64,000 nt of DNA, from the NCBI GenBank assembly GCA_040222185.1, contig JAVKDP010000079.1, positions 97,136 through 161,135 on the forward strand. The letters are read 5' to 3'. The position numbers and the translations under genes are program-made. The notes below the pieces were generated by a model, which saw only the letters and a list, made by a program, of their open reading frames with translations, searched no databases and was not told the origin of the DNA. Source of the stretch: JAVKDP01 sp040222185 (GTDB lineage Bacteria; Bacteroidota; Rhodothermia; Balneolales; Balneolaceae). Shown one piece after another: positions 8,690-16,590 of the stretch (its first letter is position 1; each line of letters starts with the position of its first letter).

Positions 8690-9359
8690 CTAAAGAATTA
8701 AAGACATCATTAGATAACACAAGTGAGATGCTATCTCCCAAGTTTTGCTCAATGTATTGCAAATTAATGTTCTTCAAAAAAACCACCGAAGTATTTGACA
8801 TGGTGAGCAGTAAAGAGTCAGTACTATTTCGATTTGAAAACTCGATTTGAGCTTGATGAGACAGATTCACATCCATAGCCTTAAAATGGGAATCTTTTAT
8901 TTCAATGAGGGCGTCTCCTTTTAGTGTTAAATTCATTTTTTGGGCTACAAAAGTGAATATTTTCCCATGTATATCTGTAGCTATAATCTCCGGAAGAGTT
9001 TCTCTTTGGATAATAATGGAAGGAGGCGTATTCGTTTCTCTGCTTTGTTGCCTTGAAACGTTAGCACCTGTAAACTCAAGAAATAAGGTGTCGGAAATAA
9101 CATTTTGTACTACATGATCTATACGAGAACGTAATACCTTAAGGCCATTACCACCTTCATTCCTCACCTCAATAGGATAACCATTACTTCCCGATAGCAT
9201 TAACACAGAATAAGGCTTGGTGGTCAGGGAAATATAATTCTTAAAAGGATCTGATAAATCTATTTTATTATACTCTTGTACCAGGTTGAAATTGGTTAAG
9301 AACAGTACAGCTAGTGTGACTAGTCCAAATAGAACGAGAAACTGATTACTTCTTTTCAT
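8682..9359 (-). CDS. membrane-anchored beta-repeat protein (DUF2807/GIN-like)
   Basis: One uncleaved N-terminal membrane anchor (about residues 7-23), then ~200 residues rich in short beta-strands with alternating polar/hydrophobic pattern (LTLKGDALIEIKDSHF, VNLSHQAQIEFSNRN). This resembles the head-domain beta-helix of DUF2807 ('auto-transporter adhesin head GIN') proteins, which often neighbour Bacteroidota signalling genes, but the match is weak by eye. It sits inside the operon between the ABC permease (2-base gap) and the kinase (8-base overlap), so a role as an envelope component or sensor partner is plausible. No enzymatic motif was seen. Confidence 0.55.
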   Translation of the reverse strand: MKRSNQFLVLFGLVTLAVLFLTNFNLVQEYNKIDLSDPFKNYISLTTKPYSVLMLSGSNGYPIEVRNEGGNGLKVLRSRIDHVVQNVISDTLFLEFTGANVSRQQSRETNTPPSIIIQRETLPEIIATDIHGKIFTFVAQKMNLTLKGDALIEIKDSHFKAMDVNLSHQAQIEFSNRNSTDSLLLTMSNTSVVFLKNINLQYIEQNLGDSISLVLSNDVFNSLVE

Positions 9360-9361
9360 CT

Positions 9362-10129
9362 TTATACTTCCTTTTCTTTAAGTTTTAACCAAACAGCGAA
9401 CCATAGCGACAAAGGCATTACAAGCCGAACAAATAAGGTGCTGATTATATCTGTTGAACCCGACATCATAACCTTGATATTTTCTCCCTGGTGAGAGAAT
9501 AAGAAGCTATCGAACATTAAGCTCGATACAACCGATGCCTCAGGAATAAGTATGGAAAGTAGCCCGCTATTTACATAATTAATGGAGGCAAATAGGAGTA
9601 TGCATACCAGAACTGTTTTTATAAGACTGTGCCGATTAAATAGAATGCTACCCAACAGAATAAGTCCGTTCACTACTAAGTATTGAAAAAAGAAATTGTA
9701 GAAGTTGTTTTTGGTCAGATCTAACAAAGTGGAATTTCCCTCAGTATTAATCACGTACTGATACAGAATATCTGCCAGGTAAAAAACCATCAAATAGGTC
9801 ACCAGAAAACAGGGAACCGATAGGAATATGCTTAACAGCACTTTTTCAGTATGTGTGGCGGGGATACTTAGTAGCCAAATGGAACTTTTGGGGCTTGATA
9901 GTTCTCCAAACATAGTGCTGGAGAACACAACTCCGGAAATGAACAACCCAATGATAAATACACCATTTTGAACAGCTCCAGAAAAACTGTCTTGCCATTG
10001 GTGTACTACTAAAAACATAAATACAAGCAAGGCAAACAGAACCAAGATCCCGATTCCGTAGATTTTCTTATGCTCCGTGAATTGTCGCTGTACTAGTATG
10101 GAAAGGGTAGAACTACTCATAGTTTTCAT
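9362..10129 (-). CDS. ABC transporter permease, ABC-2 type
   Basis: A 255-residue integral membrane protein with about six helices and no other domain. The first cytoplasmic segment (FTEHKKIYGIGIL) is followed by paired helices, with a conserved-looking SSPKSSIWLLSIPATHTEKV loop typical of ABC-2 exporters from this phylum. It begins one base after the ATPase gene, so the two make one exporter. The cargo is unknown; homologous small ABC pairs next to two-component systems often handle peptide antibiotics or membrane stress, which is only a guide. Confidence 0.8.
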   Translation of the reverse strand: MKTMSSSTLSILVQRQFTEHKKIYGIGILVLFALLVFMFLVVHQWQDSFSGAVQNGVFIIGLFISGVVFSSTMFGELSSPKSSIWLLSIPATHTEKVLLSIFLSVPCFLVTYLMVFYLADILYQYVINTEGNSTLLDLTKNNFYNFFFQYLVVNGLILLGSILFNRHSLIKTVLVCILLFASINYVNSGLLSILIPEASVVSSLMFDSFLFSHQGENIKVMMSGSTDIISTLFVRLVMPLSLWFAVWLKLKEKEV

Positions 10130-10130
10130 T

Positions 10131-10955
10131 TTAAAGTGCGGGTTGTAATTGCCTGGTCAATACTGCATTAAAAAGAAGCTCAATATCAACGTATCCTGGT
10201 TCAGAACTATGGTTTTCTAAGATGGAAGCGTAACCATTGCTTACCTTTTCTTCATAAATTAGTCCCGGTTTTTGGAGAGGAGCTGGCGACAATTGGAAAT
10301 GCCATTTTCGGGCGATATTAACCTTGTCGTCGTTGAATAAAATATCGCCGTTGTCCATAATTAAAACGGTATCAATCAATTCGTCTAGATCGCGAACTTG
10401 ATGTGAGGTAATGAGTATAATACGATCTTCCCGAAAGGCCTCTTTTATCATGTTTCTGAATGTGATTTTAGATGGAATGTCAAGACCATTTGTTGGCTCG
10501 TCCATAATAAGCACTTTGGTATTTGTCGATAAGGCAAAACCAATCATTACCTTCTTCTTTTGGCCTAAAGACAGCTGACTAGTCTTTTTAGAAGGCTTAA
10601 TGTCAAAAGTTGAGAGATAGCCTTCAAATTGCTTGTTATTGAAATGAGGGTAGAACTTACTGTATACTTTTATTAACTGCGATATTGAAATATTGGGCAG
10701 GTAATACTCTTCGGGTACAAAGAATAAATCCTTTAAAAAAGCGACTTCTCTATGCTTAGGGTTACGTCCGTTAACTTTGCAGCTTCCGCTTGTTGGAAAA
10801 AGCATACCCGTCAGGTTTTTGATAAGTGTTGACTTACCTGCTCCATTCTTACCCAATAAGCCATAGATTTTTCCTGGACTGAATTCTATAGTAATATTCT
10901 TTAAGACAGGTTCTTTTTTTGAGTATTGATAAACCAGACTATCTATATGTATCAT
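10131..10955 (-). CDS. ABC transporter ATP-binding protein
   Basis: Nucleotide-binding subunit of the exporter. It shows Walker A GLLGKNGAGKST, the Q-loop region, a signature LSLGQKKKV (LSLGQ rather than LSGGQ), Walker B VLIMDEPTNGLD and the switch His in LITSHQ. The C-terminal ~75 residues are an accessory tail. The first reading-frame ATG is at 10991, but that start would put the initial codons inside a perfect palindrome at 10970-10990; the ATG at 10955 gives the standard N-terminus MIHIDSLVYQYSKK, and I prefer it. First gene of the LytTR-linked operon. Confidence 0.88.
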   Translation of the reverse strand: MIHIDSLVYQYSKKEPVLKNITIEFSPGKIYGLLGKNGAGKSTLIKNLTGMLFPTSGSCKVNGRNPKHREVAFLKDLFFVPEEYYLPNISISQLIKVYSKFYPHFNNKQFEGYLSTFDIKPSKKTSQLSLGQKKKVMIGFALSTNTKVLIMDEPTNGLDIPSKITFRNMIKEAFREDRIILITSHQVRDLDELIDTVLIMDNGDILFNDDKVNIARKWHFQLSPAPLQKPGLIYEEKVSNGYASILENHSSEPGYVDIELLFNAVLTRQLQPAL

Positions 10956-10969
10956 CGTGATTTTTTGGC

Positions 10970-10990
10970 TGATGTTATAGTATAACATCA
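10970..10990. promoter_or_regulatory. perfect 21-bp palindrome, operator candidate
   Basis: TGATGTTATA, a central G, and the exact reverse complement TATAACATCA. It lies 15 bases upstream of the preferred start of the ABC ATPase gene, so it should control the five-gene operon. LytTR proteins bind direct repeats, so a different dimeric repressor, for instance a GntR/YtrA-type protein encoded elsewhere, may own this site. Confidence 0.55.
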
Positions 10991-11111
10991 AAAAAGTACC
11001 AGCGGCTGAAGCCTATTAAAATTAAAATCAACCAATAGCCACTTTTTCACAATGAAGGTGTGGTATATACTAATAAAGGTTTTGGAGGGAGAGGGTTTAT
11101 GAGGCTGACTA

Positions 11112-11181
11112 CTAACGTTCCTGTTACGAAGTGTAGGAAGGGTTTGGTTGGTTTGGTCTATGCTTAATAGCCATTGTTATG
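11112..11181 (-). other. attC-like recombination site candidate 1
   Basis: Read on the minus strand, the element starts CATAAC and ends GTTAG, with an imperfectly self-complementary interior (CTATTA-AG-CATAG against CTGTTACGAAGTGTAG of the opposite arm). It follows the 87-residue orphan gene at its 3' end, the place where a gene cassette carries its attC site. Pairing is weaker than in candidate 2, and no integrase gene is in the window. Confidence 0.35.
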
Positions 11182-11188
11182 TGCAGTT

Positions 11189-11452
11189 CTATTTTTCCCA
11201 AAATTTCCACCATGGTTTCGATTCGTCTTTTGAACTCGTGTTATCATTCGCAGGAGTCTTTAAGTCGGTTGTTTTATCAGATTCATTAGAGAATTCTGGA
11301 GGGAACGTTTTTGTACCTTCAATATAATGGTAAATCGCAGTTCCAAATCCTTCTTCTGTAGTATCTATTTCTCTTGAACCATTACCAATTACTGAGACCA
11401 CCATTTCAACTATTTCGTCAACTGCTTTATTTTGATTTTCTGATATTTCCAT
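11189..11452 (-). CDS. hypothetical small protein, cassette-like
   Basis: An 87-residue acidic protein without signal peptide or membrane segment. The first ~30 residues look helical (NKAVDEIVEMVVSVIG); the rest is polar and likely disordered, ending in a Trp-rich tail, KPWWKFWEK, a feature often seen in small accessory proteins. I do not recognise a family. It lies between two attC-like hairpins on the same strand as the DUF4240 gene, which suggests it is the coding part of a gene cassette. Real but unassigned. Confidence 0.5.
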   Translation of the reverse strand: MEISENQNKAVDEIVEMVVSVIGNGSREIDTTEEGFGTAIYHYIEGTKTFPPEFSNESDKTTDLKTPANDNTSSKDESKPWWKFWEK

Positions 11453-11476
11453 TTATAGCATTTCTTTTTCAATTGT

Positions 11477-11541
11477 ACACAACGTTCAGTATATGAAGCA
11501 TAGAGACCGAAGGGAGCTATGATTTCATATACATTGTTACC
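11477..11541 (-). other. attC-like recombination site candidate 2
   Basis: On the minus strand it runs from GGTAACAAT to AACGTTGTGT. The arms pair as GTATATGAA (11489-11497) with TTCATATAC (11524-11532) and CATAG (11499-11503) with CTATG (11517-11521), separated by a 1-versus-2-base bulge, and close with AAC and GTT. Length (65 bases), AAC/GTT ends, the interrupted stem and the extrahelical base are the hallmarks of integron attC sites. It lies just after the DUF4240 gene. It is not a simple terminator: the stem is not followed by a T run. Confidence 0.5.
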
Positions 11542-11554
11542 ACCTTTTACTTAT

Positions 11555-12175
11555 TTAATTCCACATTTTTTTGAACAATTTCGGACAAATCGCTTTCATT
11601 GTTTCGGGCTTTTCTTCTTCCCATGTGAATTCAAATTGTGGATAATTCCCTTCGTTGGTTTTAAAGCCATCAGATATATAGTCGTATAATTCTTTTCCTG
11701 TTTTGTTATTAAATGCTGTCAAGGCAACGTACCAAAAGTCTTCTAAATCATAATATTCTTTTCCTTCCACATATTCGGAAATCAAACTATCTGGATTTTC
11801 TTTAGCTCCATAATAGACTTCTTTGCCACGTGAGATTACCCAGTTTCTAAAATATTCAAAACCATCATCTGAGCATCCGCCATTCATTATATATCCAGCA
11901 CACCACATTTCTGAGCTATAAGTGTCGTAAAGGAGTTTATCCGTTCTTAGTCTGAACCCTATTATTTCTTTTGGAGTTAGTTTTTCAATCTCTTTAGCTA
12001 GAAAAGACATTTGTACTGATTCATTAATGGTATTTTTAAGGGACTTATCTATAATTTTCCAAAACAGTGATTCGTCTAACATCTCACTTGTTTTCTCAAT
12101 TTCTTGATTGAAAGCTTTAGATTCTTCTTTTTGGCTCTGATTACTCTTTCCAAACAACTTGTCAAATATTCCCAT
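11555..12175 (-). CDS. DUF4240 domain protein
   Basis: The DUF4240 domain covers about residues 40-200: FWKIIDKSL, LAKEIEKLTPKEIIGF, then the strong block YIMNGGCSDDGFEYFRNWVISRG and PDSL. The function of this family is not known; members are common in accessory regions and cassettes. I chose ATG 12175 because MGIFDKLFGKS is a usual start for such proteins. An in-frame ATG at 12229 adds a stretch ending FLLSC that looks like a lipoprotein signal, and the open frame continues upstream to a stop near 12262 without another start, so a truncated lipoprotein start is possible. The stop lies 14 bases before the attC-like hairpin. Confidence 0.7.
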   Translation of the reverse strand: MGIFDKLFGKSNQSQKEESKAFNQEIEKTSEMLDESLFWKIIDKSLKNTINESVQMSFLAKEIEKLTPKEIIGFRLRTDKLLYDTYSSEMWCAGYIMNGGCSDDGFEYFRNWVISRGKEVYYGAKENPDSLISEYVEGKEYYDLEDFWYVALTAFNNKTGKELYDYISDGFKTNEGNYPQFEFTWEEEKPETMKAICPKLFKKMWN

Positions 12176-12578
12176 TTCTTTTTTGTTTTTATCAACTCCA
12201 CTGCAACTCAGTAAAAAGAAAGTTGCCATTAATGCTGTTGTTGATTTGAATTTTCCTAATTTGTGCTAACATAAGCAGACCAACATGTTGTTGTTGATAT
12301 GCCAGTATCTACTGTAAGCTTTATTGTTGTTATCCCTATAAATACATGGAATATCACGAAGAAAAGTGAATTATTCACAAAGTACAAACATGAGCTTACA
12401 TCAAGAGGCAAAGTTATAAGGTATCTTTAATTCCATACAGGTAATTATTTATCCTTGTGTAAAAGAGGGAACAAAATCATTCATTCAGCGTAGCTCCTGA
12501 AGATTTAATGGGGAACTAAAGATGAATTCGATATTTTAAAGCTAGTCTTCCGGATTTAAAACCAACAACAAAACTGTT
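12176..12578. other. non-coding stretch with repeat copy and cassette-like end
   Basis: Between the divergent DUF4240 and vWA lipoprotein genes. It holds repeat copy B (12355-12432), a GTTAGCAC end on the minus strand near 12262-12269 facing the DUF4240 gene, and between them a stretch able to pair TAACA..ATAAAGC with GCTTATGTTA, a possible third attC-like site. No open frame of note other than the upstream extension of the DUF4240 gene. Confidence 0.4.
12355..12432. repeat. dispersed repeat element, copy B
   Basis: Nearly the same sequence and orientation as 6751-6830 (copy A). It contains the perfect palindrome GTGAATTATTCAC, which in copy A has one mismatch. Both copies lie upstream of minus-strand accessory genes and outside coding sequence. 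Two copies 5.6 kb apart bracket the LytTR/ABC operon and the cassette-like genes. Confidence 0.6.
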
Positions 12579-13610
12579 ATGAAGATGAAACAAAGAAATT
12601 TTATGCTAAAGCCAGTCTTGCTACTTGTTGCATTAGTGATGTTTTTCTCTGCGTGTGATAGGGGTAATGATAGTAACCGATTTGAGGTGGAGCTTATTGA
12701 AGCCAAAGCCGAAATGCCTGCAAAAGTCAGGTTGTTCTTTAAGGTAGACCTTGGGGAAGAACATCTTTTCACTTCTTTGGAACCTACAGATTTTGAAATT
12801 TTTGAAGATGGTTCTCTTATTTCCAGGTTAGAATCCCAGGCCCAGATACAAAGGGAGGAGGGAGAGTTCTTGTTTTCTTCTGTCCTTTTACTGGATTTGA
12901 GTGGCAGTGTATTGAATAGCACCCAACTTCCTAAGGTTAAAAGCGCGGCAGTTTCTTTTGTAGAATCTGTGATGCCATTAAGTGGAAATAATCTCTATGG
13001 TTCTAAAGAGATGGCTATTTATTGGTTTGATGGCGAGGAAGAAATTCATCAGCTCGTTTCATTTACTCCTGACCGTACGGAACTTGTTGATGGTATCGGA
13101 TCGATTACGGAAGATATCAGTAACGATAATTCTACCAACCTGAATGGGTCGGTAATCCAGGGTTTATCTGTTGTTAATGCCAGATTGAGTGTTACCAAAC
13201 TGAATCCAAATATTTCAACAGCAGGTTCTTTGGTGATCTTCACTGATGGTACTGATCAGGCGGGAAGAGTTAGCACCAGTGCAGCTCAGAAGGCAGTTCG
13301 TGAAGCAGGTAGTGACAATTCTATTTTTACCATAGGGCTGGGAGACGAAATTGATGAAGATATCCTGAATACTTTTGGAAGGGAAGGATTTGAGCTTGCT
13401 GAAAACTCTATTGACTTGAACGCATCGTTTTTATCCGTAGCTCAGAAAGTTGAAAGTGAATCCAACTCATTTTATGTATTAGAATATTGTACCCCGAAGC
13501 GGTCGGGTAGTCATACAATAGAGTTAAGAGCAATGTATGATAATCGGTTTGGAAGCTTTACTACAAAGTTCACCGCCGATGGATTCATCGGCGGCTGCTC
13601 TGTCGATTGA
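12579..13610 (+). CDS. von Willebrand factor A domain lipoprotein
   Basis: A Sec lipoprotein (lipobox FFSAC, Cys at residue 26) with a vWA domain over about residues 95-285. The metal-ion-dependent adhesion site reads DLSGS at 106-110, and FTDGTD supplies the later Asp, so the MIDAS looks intact and could bind Mg2+ and a protein ligand at the cell surface or in the periplasm. The ~60 residues before the vWA domain form a small beta domain (FEIFEDGS) seen in similar Bacteroidota lipoproteins. Convergent with the HzsA-like gene, only 7 bases apart. The ligand is unknown. Confidence 0.8.
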   Translation: MKMKQRNFMLKPVLLLVALVMFFSACDRGNDSNRFEVELIEAKAEMPAKVRLFFKVDLGEEHLFTSLEPTDFEIFEDGSLISRLESQAQIQREEGEFLFSSVLLLDLSGSVLNSTQLPKVKSAAVSFVESVMPLSGNNLYGSKEMAIYWFDGEEEIHQLVSFTPDRTELVDGIGSITEDISNDNSTNLNGSVIQGLSVVNARLSVTKLNPNISTAGSLVIFTDGTDQAGRVSTSAAQKAVREAGSDNSIFTIGLGDEIDEDILNTFGREGFELAENSIDLNASFLSVAQKVESESNSFYVLEYCTPKRSGSHTIELRAMYDNRFGSFTTKFTADGFIGGCSVD

Positions 13611-13617
13611 TTGATGA

Positions 13618-16212
13618 TTATTTAGCCAAAAGCATTCGTTTAGATTGCGTACCAAATTTCGTTTTTATGGTATATAAGTACATCCCGCTGGCATAGCCAT
13701 TTGCGTTGAAGACGATATCATGATTACCCGAACGATAGTTCTCGTTCACCAGGGTTTGTACCAGGCTTCCTTTTGAGTCAAATATCTTGATTTCAACATT
13801 ACTTGCTTCCGGGAGCTCAAACCCAATAGTCGTAGAAGGGTTGAATGGATTTGGATAGTTTTGGTGTACCGCGAATGTATTTGGAGTTTCCGGATCATCT
13901 TCATTACTAACTGTTCCCCCAAGTTCTTTCCATACCTTTAACAGGTCTCTCAATGCTTGCGGTTTATTCTGCGGGGCTATATTTCCAGCCTGGCTCACAT
14001 CATTAATTCCATGGCAGCCCTCACAAGTTCTGATTTCACCTGGTGCAAAAGTAACCCATTGACGTTCCCGAACAATTTCTTCTCCGTCGGGGGCTACTGT
14101 TTGCCAGCTTAAGGCTCGTGTTGCGGGAACAAATGCAGCAATGGAACCATCAGGTCTGATTTTAACACTGGATTCGGGTCCGTCTTCATCAAACATATTA
14201 TAGTCTTCAATATTTGGGTGATGATCGCTGTCTCTAAGTGGGGTTGCGATTACCCTTCTGCCGTTTCTGTTTCTGAGTTCATAGGCTCTCAGAAGCTCTG
14301 CTCCAAAAATTTGAAAGTGAGAGATGTCATATACTTTTCCATCAGTGGGGATAGTAGAGGTTCCTCCGGGAACACTTAGATTAAATGGCTGTTGGCTTTC
14401 TCCGGCGTCTCTTTCAGTTGCATTACGGATTACGATCATAGCCAGGTTTTTCTCGATCATCCATTCTCTTAGCTCTTCGGGGTCAACTCCTTCTTCCTCA
14501 ATCACCTCATCTTCAACGGTAGCTATTTCATATTCAGGACGTGCTGCAGGCCTTTTTCGTTCTACGATCTCTACAAGATCCACTTCATGGAGCATCACGG
14601 TATCACGTAATGGTTCAAGGAAATCTCCATAATAGGCGATGTCTTTTTCAAAGCCTGCTCCTGTTAACGCCTCCGAAGGGAGATGCTCGGTACCATATTC
14701 AGTTGTTTCCGAAGGAATCATCTTCTTGATTTGAAAATGGTAAGGGTTAGCCATTGAGAACAACGCTGTTTGATCAGTATGAGAAACCAGCATAGTACCA
14801 TCGAGGGTCATCAGAGGATTTCTAAAATGACCTTTATCGTTCTCTTCACCACTGTCGATAAGAATACTTGTCCAGTCAAATATCTCCATTTCCTGTGGAT
14901 TAGCTCCGATTGGTAGTGCAAACTCAAAAATTCTACCTGAAGAAAAACGACTGAATTCTCTCGACCAGGTTCCGTAAAAAGTTCCGGCTTTTCCTGGTCT
15001 TGGATCCTCTTTCACCTGGAAGATTCCGGCATCCGAACCAACGGTAAGTCGGTTTGCATTCATTGATAGATCTCCAAGGTTATAAACGAGATTAGGATCA
15101 TCCAATTTGGAAGGATTTTGGAAAACCCCTCCAAACTCGTGACGCCCAACGTGGTTCATGGTCTGATGCCGCTCTCCGTTTTCAGTGATTTCCCATACAA
15201 GGAATTCATTAAAATCATGGAGCGGCTCGTTAGGGTCACGGGTTGGATCGAAGTCTTCTCTAGCCTCAGGGAAGACTTCGTACGGGGTACCGTCAGCATC
15301 AGCAAATGGTTTTCCATCAACCATTTCTGGTGCGTTTATAACTTCAGCATCATTTCGCTCACTGTCGAATAGAATCGGGCCATATTGTGTGAGTCCTGCC
15401 CGGTGTGCATCTGCTTGTTGATCTCTTTTTAAGTGCTCCCATCGGGTTGAAATTACACGTCCATCCGAAGCAAGATGAAGATCAAAATCACCACTTGGAG
15501 AGTGAGTTAGGTGAACCAGGTCACCAGTTCCCGGATTTAGTTTGAAAATGCCTGAATTTATAGGAGTGGATTCGTATTCGTCCAGTTGTGGATAGGTGTG
15601 TTCCATTCCATAAAGTGGCGCGTCAGATGTGAAGATGATTTGATCATCTGATCCGTAAATAGGGGAGATATTATTATAGTCTGGCTGAAAAGGAATCTTC
15701 TCAATTATAGCAGTATCGCCAAGCAACACCTGATCCAGGTTTGTGATTTCATACATCTGCCATTTGTTCTGGACATAAGTAATATCATATGCTTTGATCG
15801 GGCCACCAATGATCATTGAAAAAACAGCCTTATTTGCATCCCAATGAATTGTGGGTTGCCGTACCGCTATAGCATTTTCCTTCTGAACTTCTCCTGACGG
15901 TAATCCAAACCCGGCTTCTTCAGTTAATAGTCTCACATTGCCGTAAACATCCATCATTGCCAGGTCGCCACCTCTTGGTGCTACCCGCATATTGGTTAAA
16001 TGATTCCCAAAAGTCTCTAACTGATGACCATAAGTGCTATTTGTGAACATTGGAGGAGGAACCAATGCGAATAGGATCGGATTTTCAAGGACTTGTTTCT
16101 CTTGAGCCTGCAATGTTGAGGAAAAAATTAGAAAAGCTGATAAGAAAAGTAACACGGCTTTTCCAAAAGCTAACTTAAACCCTCTGTACGCTTTATATCT
16201 GCTTATACCCAT
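13618..16212 (-). CDS. HzsA-like secreted c-type cytochrome with type IX sorting tail
   Basis: A signal peptide (about residues 1-36, ending LQAQ) leads to an ~740-residue region that resembles the alpha-subunit family of hydrazine synthase: a beta-propeller-like part (GSDDQIIFTSDAPLYG, DFDLHLASDGRVISTRW) followed by one haem c site, CEGCH, at C730-C733-H734. The last ~80 residues start NYPNPFNPST and end KRMLLAK, the type A sorting domain of the type IX secretion system, so the protein should be exported and anchored or released outside. HzsA-related proteins occur widely outside anammox bacteria with unknown reactions; hydrazine synthesis is not implied. A redox enzyme or electron carrier on the surface is the reasonable guess. 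Confidence 0.75.
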   Translation of the reverse strand: MGISRYKAYRGFKLAFGKAVLLFLSAFLIFSSTLQAQEKQVLENPILFALVPPPMFTNSTYGHQLETFGNHLTNMRVAPRGGDLAMMDVYGNVRLLTEEAGFGLPSGEVQKENAIAVRQPTIHWDANKAVFSMIIGGPIKAYDITYVQNKWQMYEITNLDQVLLGDTAIIEKIPFQPDYNNISPIYGSDDQIIFTSDAPLYGMEHTYPQLDEYESTPINSGIFKLNPGTGDLVHLTHSPSGDFDLHLASDGRVISTRWEHLKRDQQADAHRAGLTQYGPILFDSERNDAEVINAPEMVDGKPFADADGTPYEVFPEAREDFDPTRDPNEPLHDFNEFLVWEITENGERHQTMNHVGRHEFGGVFQNPSKLDDPNLVYNLGDLSMNANRLTVGSDAGIFQVKEDPRPGKAGTFYGTWSREFSRFSSGRIFEFALPIGANPQEMEIFDWTSILIDSGEENDKGHFRNPLMTLDGTMLVSHTDQTALFSMANPYHFQIKKMIPSETTEYGTEHLPSEALTGAGFEKDIAYYGDFLEPLRDTVMLHEVDLVEIVERKRPAARPEYEIATVEDEVIEEEGVDPEELREWMIEKNLAMIVIRNATERDAGESQQPFNLSVPGGTSTIPTDGKVYDISHFQIFGAELLRAYELRNRNGRRVIATPLRDSDHHPNIEDYNMFDEDGPESSVKIRPDGSIAAFVPATRALSWQTVAPDGEEIVRERQWVTFAPGEIRTCEGCHGINDVSQAGNIAPQNKPQALRDLLKVWKELGGTVSNEDDPETPNTFAVHQNYPNPFNPSTTIGFELPEASNVEIKIFDSKGSLVQTLVNENYRSGNHDIVFNANGYASGMYLYTIKTKFGTQSKRMLLAK

Positions 16213-16590
16213 AACTTCATGTTTGTGATTTTTTATTTACTAATATAGTTCAGCGATTGCTTTGGAAATGCATTGTTTACCTTTTGTCTATTAAAAAAAG
16301 CGTATGCGTACTCATTAACACCCTGTTTTGTTAAAATTCAATTCAAAAAAAGATAGGCCGAAAACTAATAAGCTTAAGGAAAGCATAGCTTTTCGATTTC
16401 AACAAGAATCAAATATTACAAGTTAGATCATGTCTTATATATTAATCAGGTTAGGAAATGAGACTTCATCTATTTGCAAGAAGAACAGGTAATAATGTTA
16501 CTTTAACATATATTTTGAGTTTTAACACAATTTGTTCGCTTAAAATCACTCTTCTATATTTGTATAGGTGAAATAAGGGTTAATAGAGTT
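16213..16590. other. divergent intergenic region
   Basis: An AT-rich 378-base stretch between the divergent HzsA-like and TPR-LuxR genes. Apart from the promoter at 16531-16562, I see no hairpin, repeat or small open frame that stands out. Confidence 0.5.
16531..16562 (+). promoter_or_regulatory. Bacteroidota-type promoter
   Basis: TTTG at 16531-16534 and TATATTTG at 16555-16562 are separated by 20 bases, an exact fit to the -33 TTG / -7 TAnnTTTG consensus of the phylum. It lies 28 bases before the start codon of the TPR-LuxR gene. Confidence 0.7.

Noticed and set aside
11461..11554. Rho-independent terminator at the hairpin after the DUF4240 gene
   Set aside because: The stem is not followed by a T run on the minus strand, and its AAC/GTT ends fit an attC-like site better.
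12542..12922. Minus-strand frame opposite the vWA lipoprotein
   Set aside because: Lies fully over the signal and first domain of a well-supported gene; composition is that of a shadow frame.
13618..16212. Hydrazine synthase and anammox metabolism
   Set aside because: Only an alpha-subunit-like protein with a single haem site is present; the beta and gamma subunits and other anammox genes are absent.
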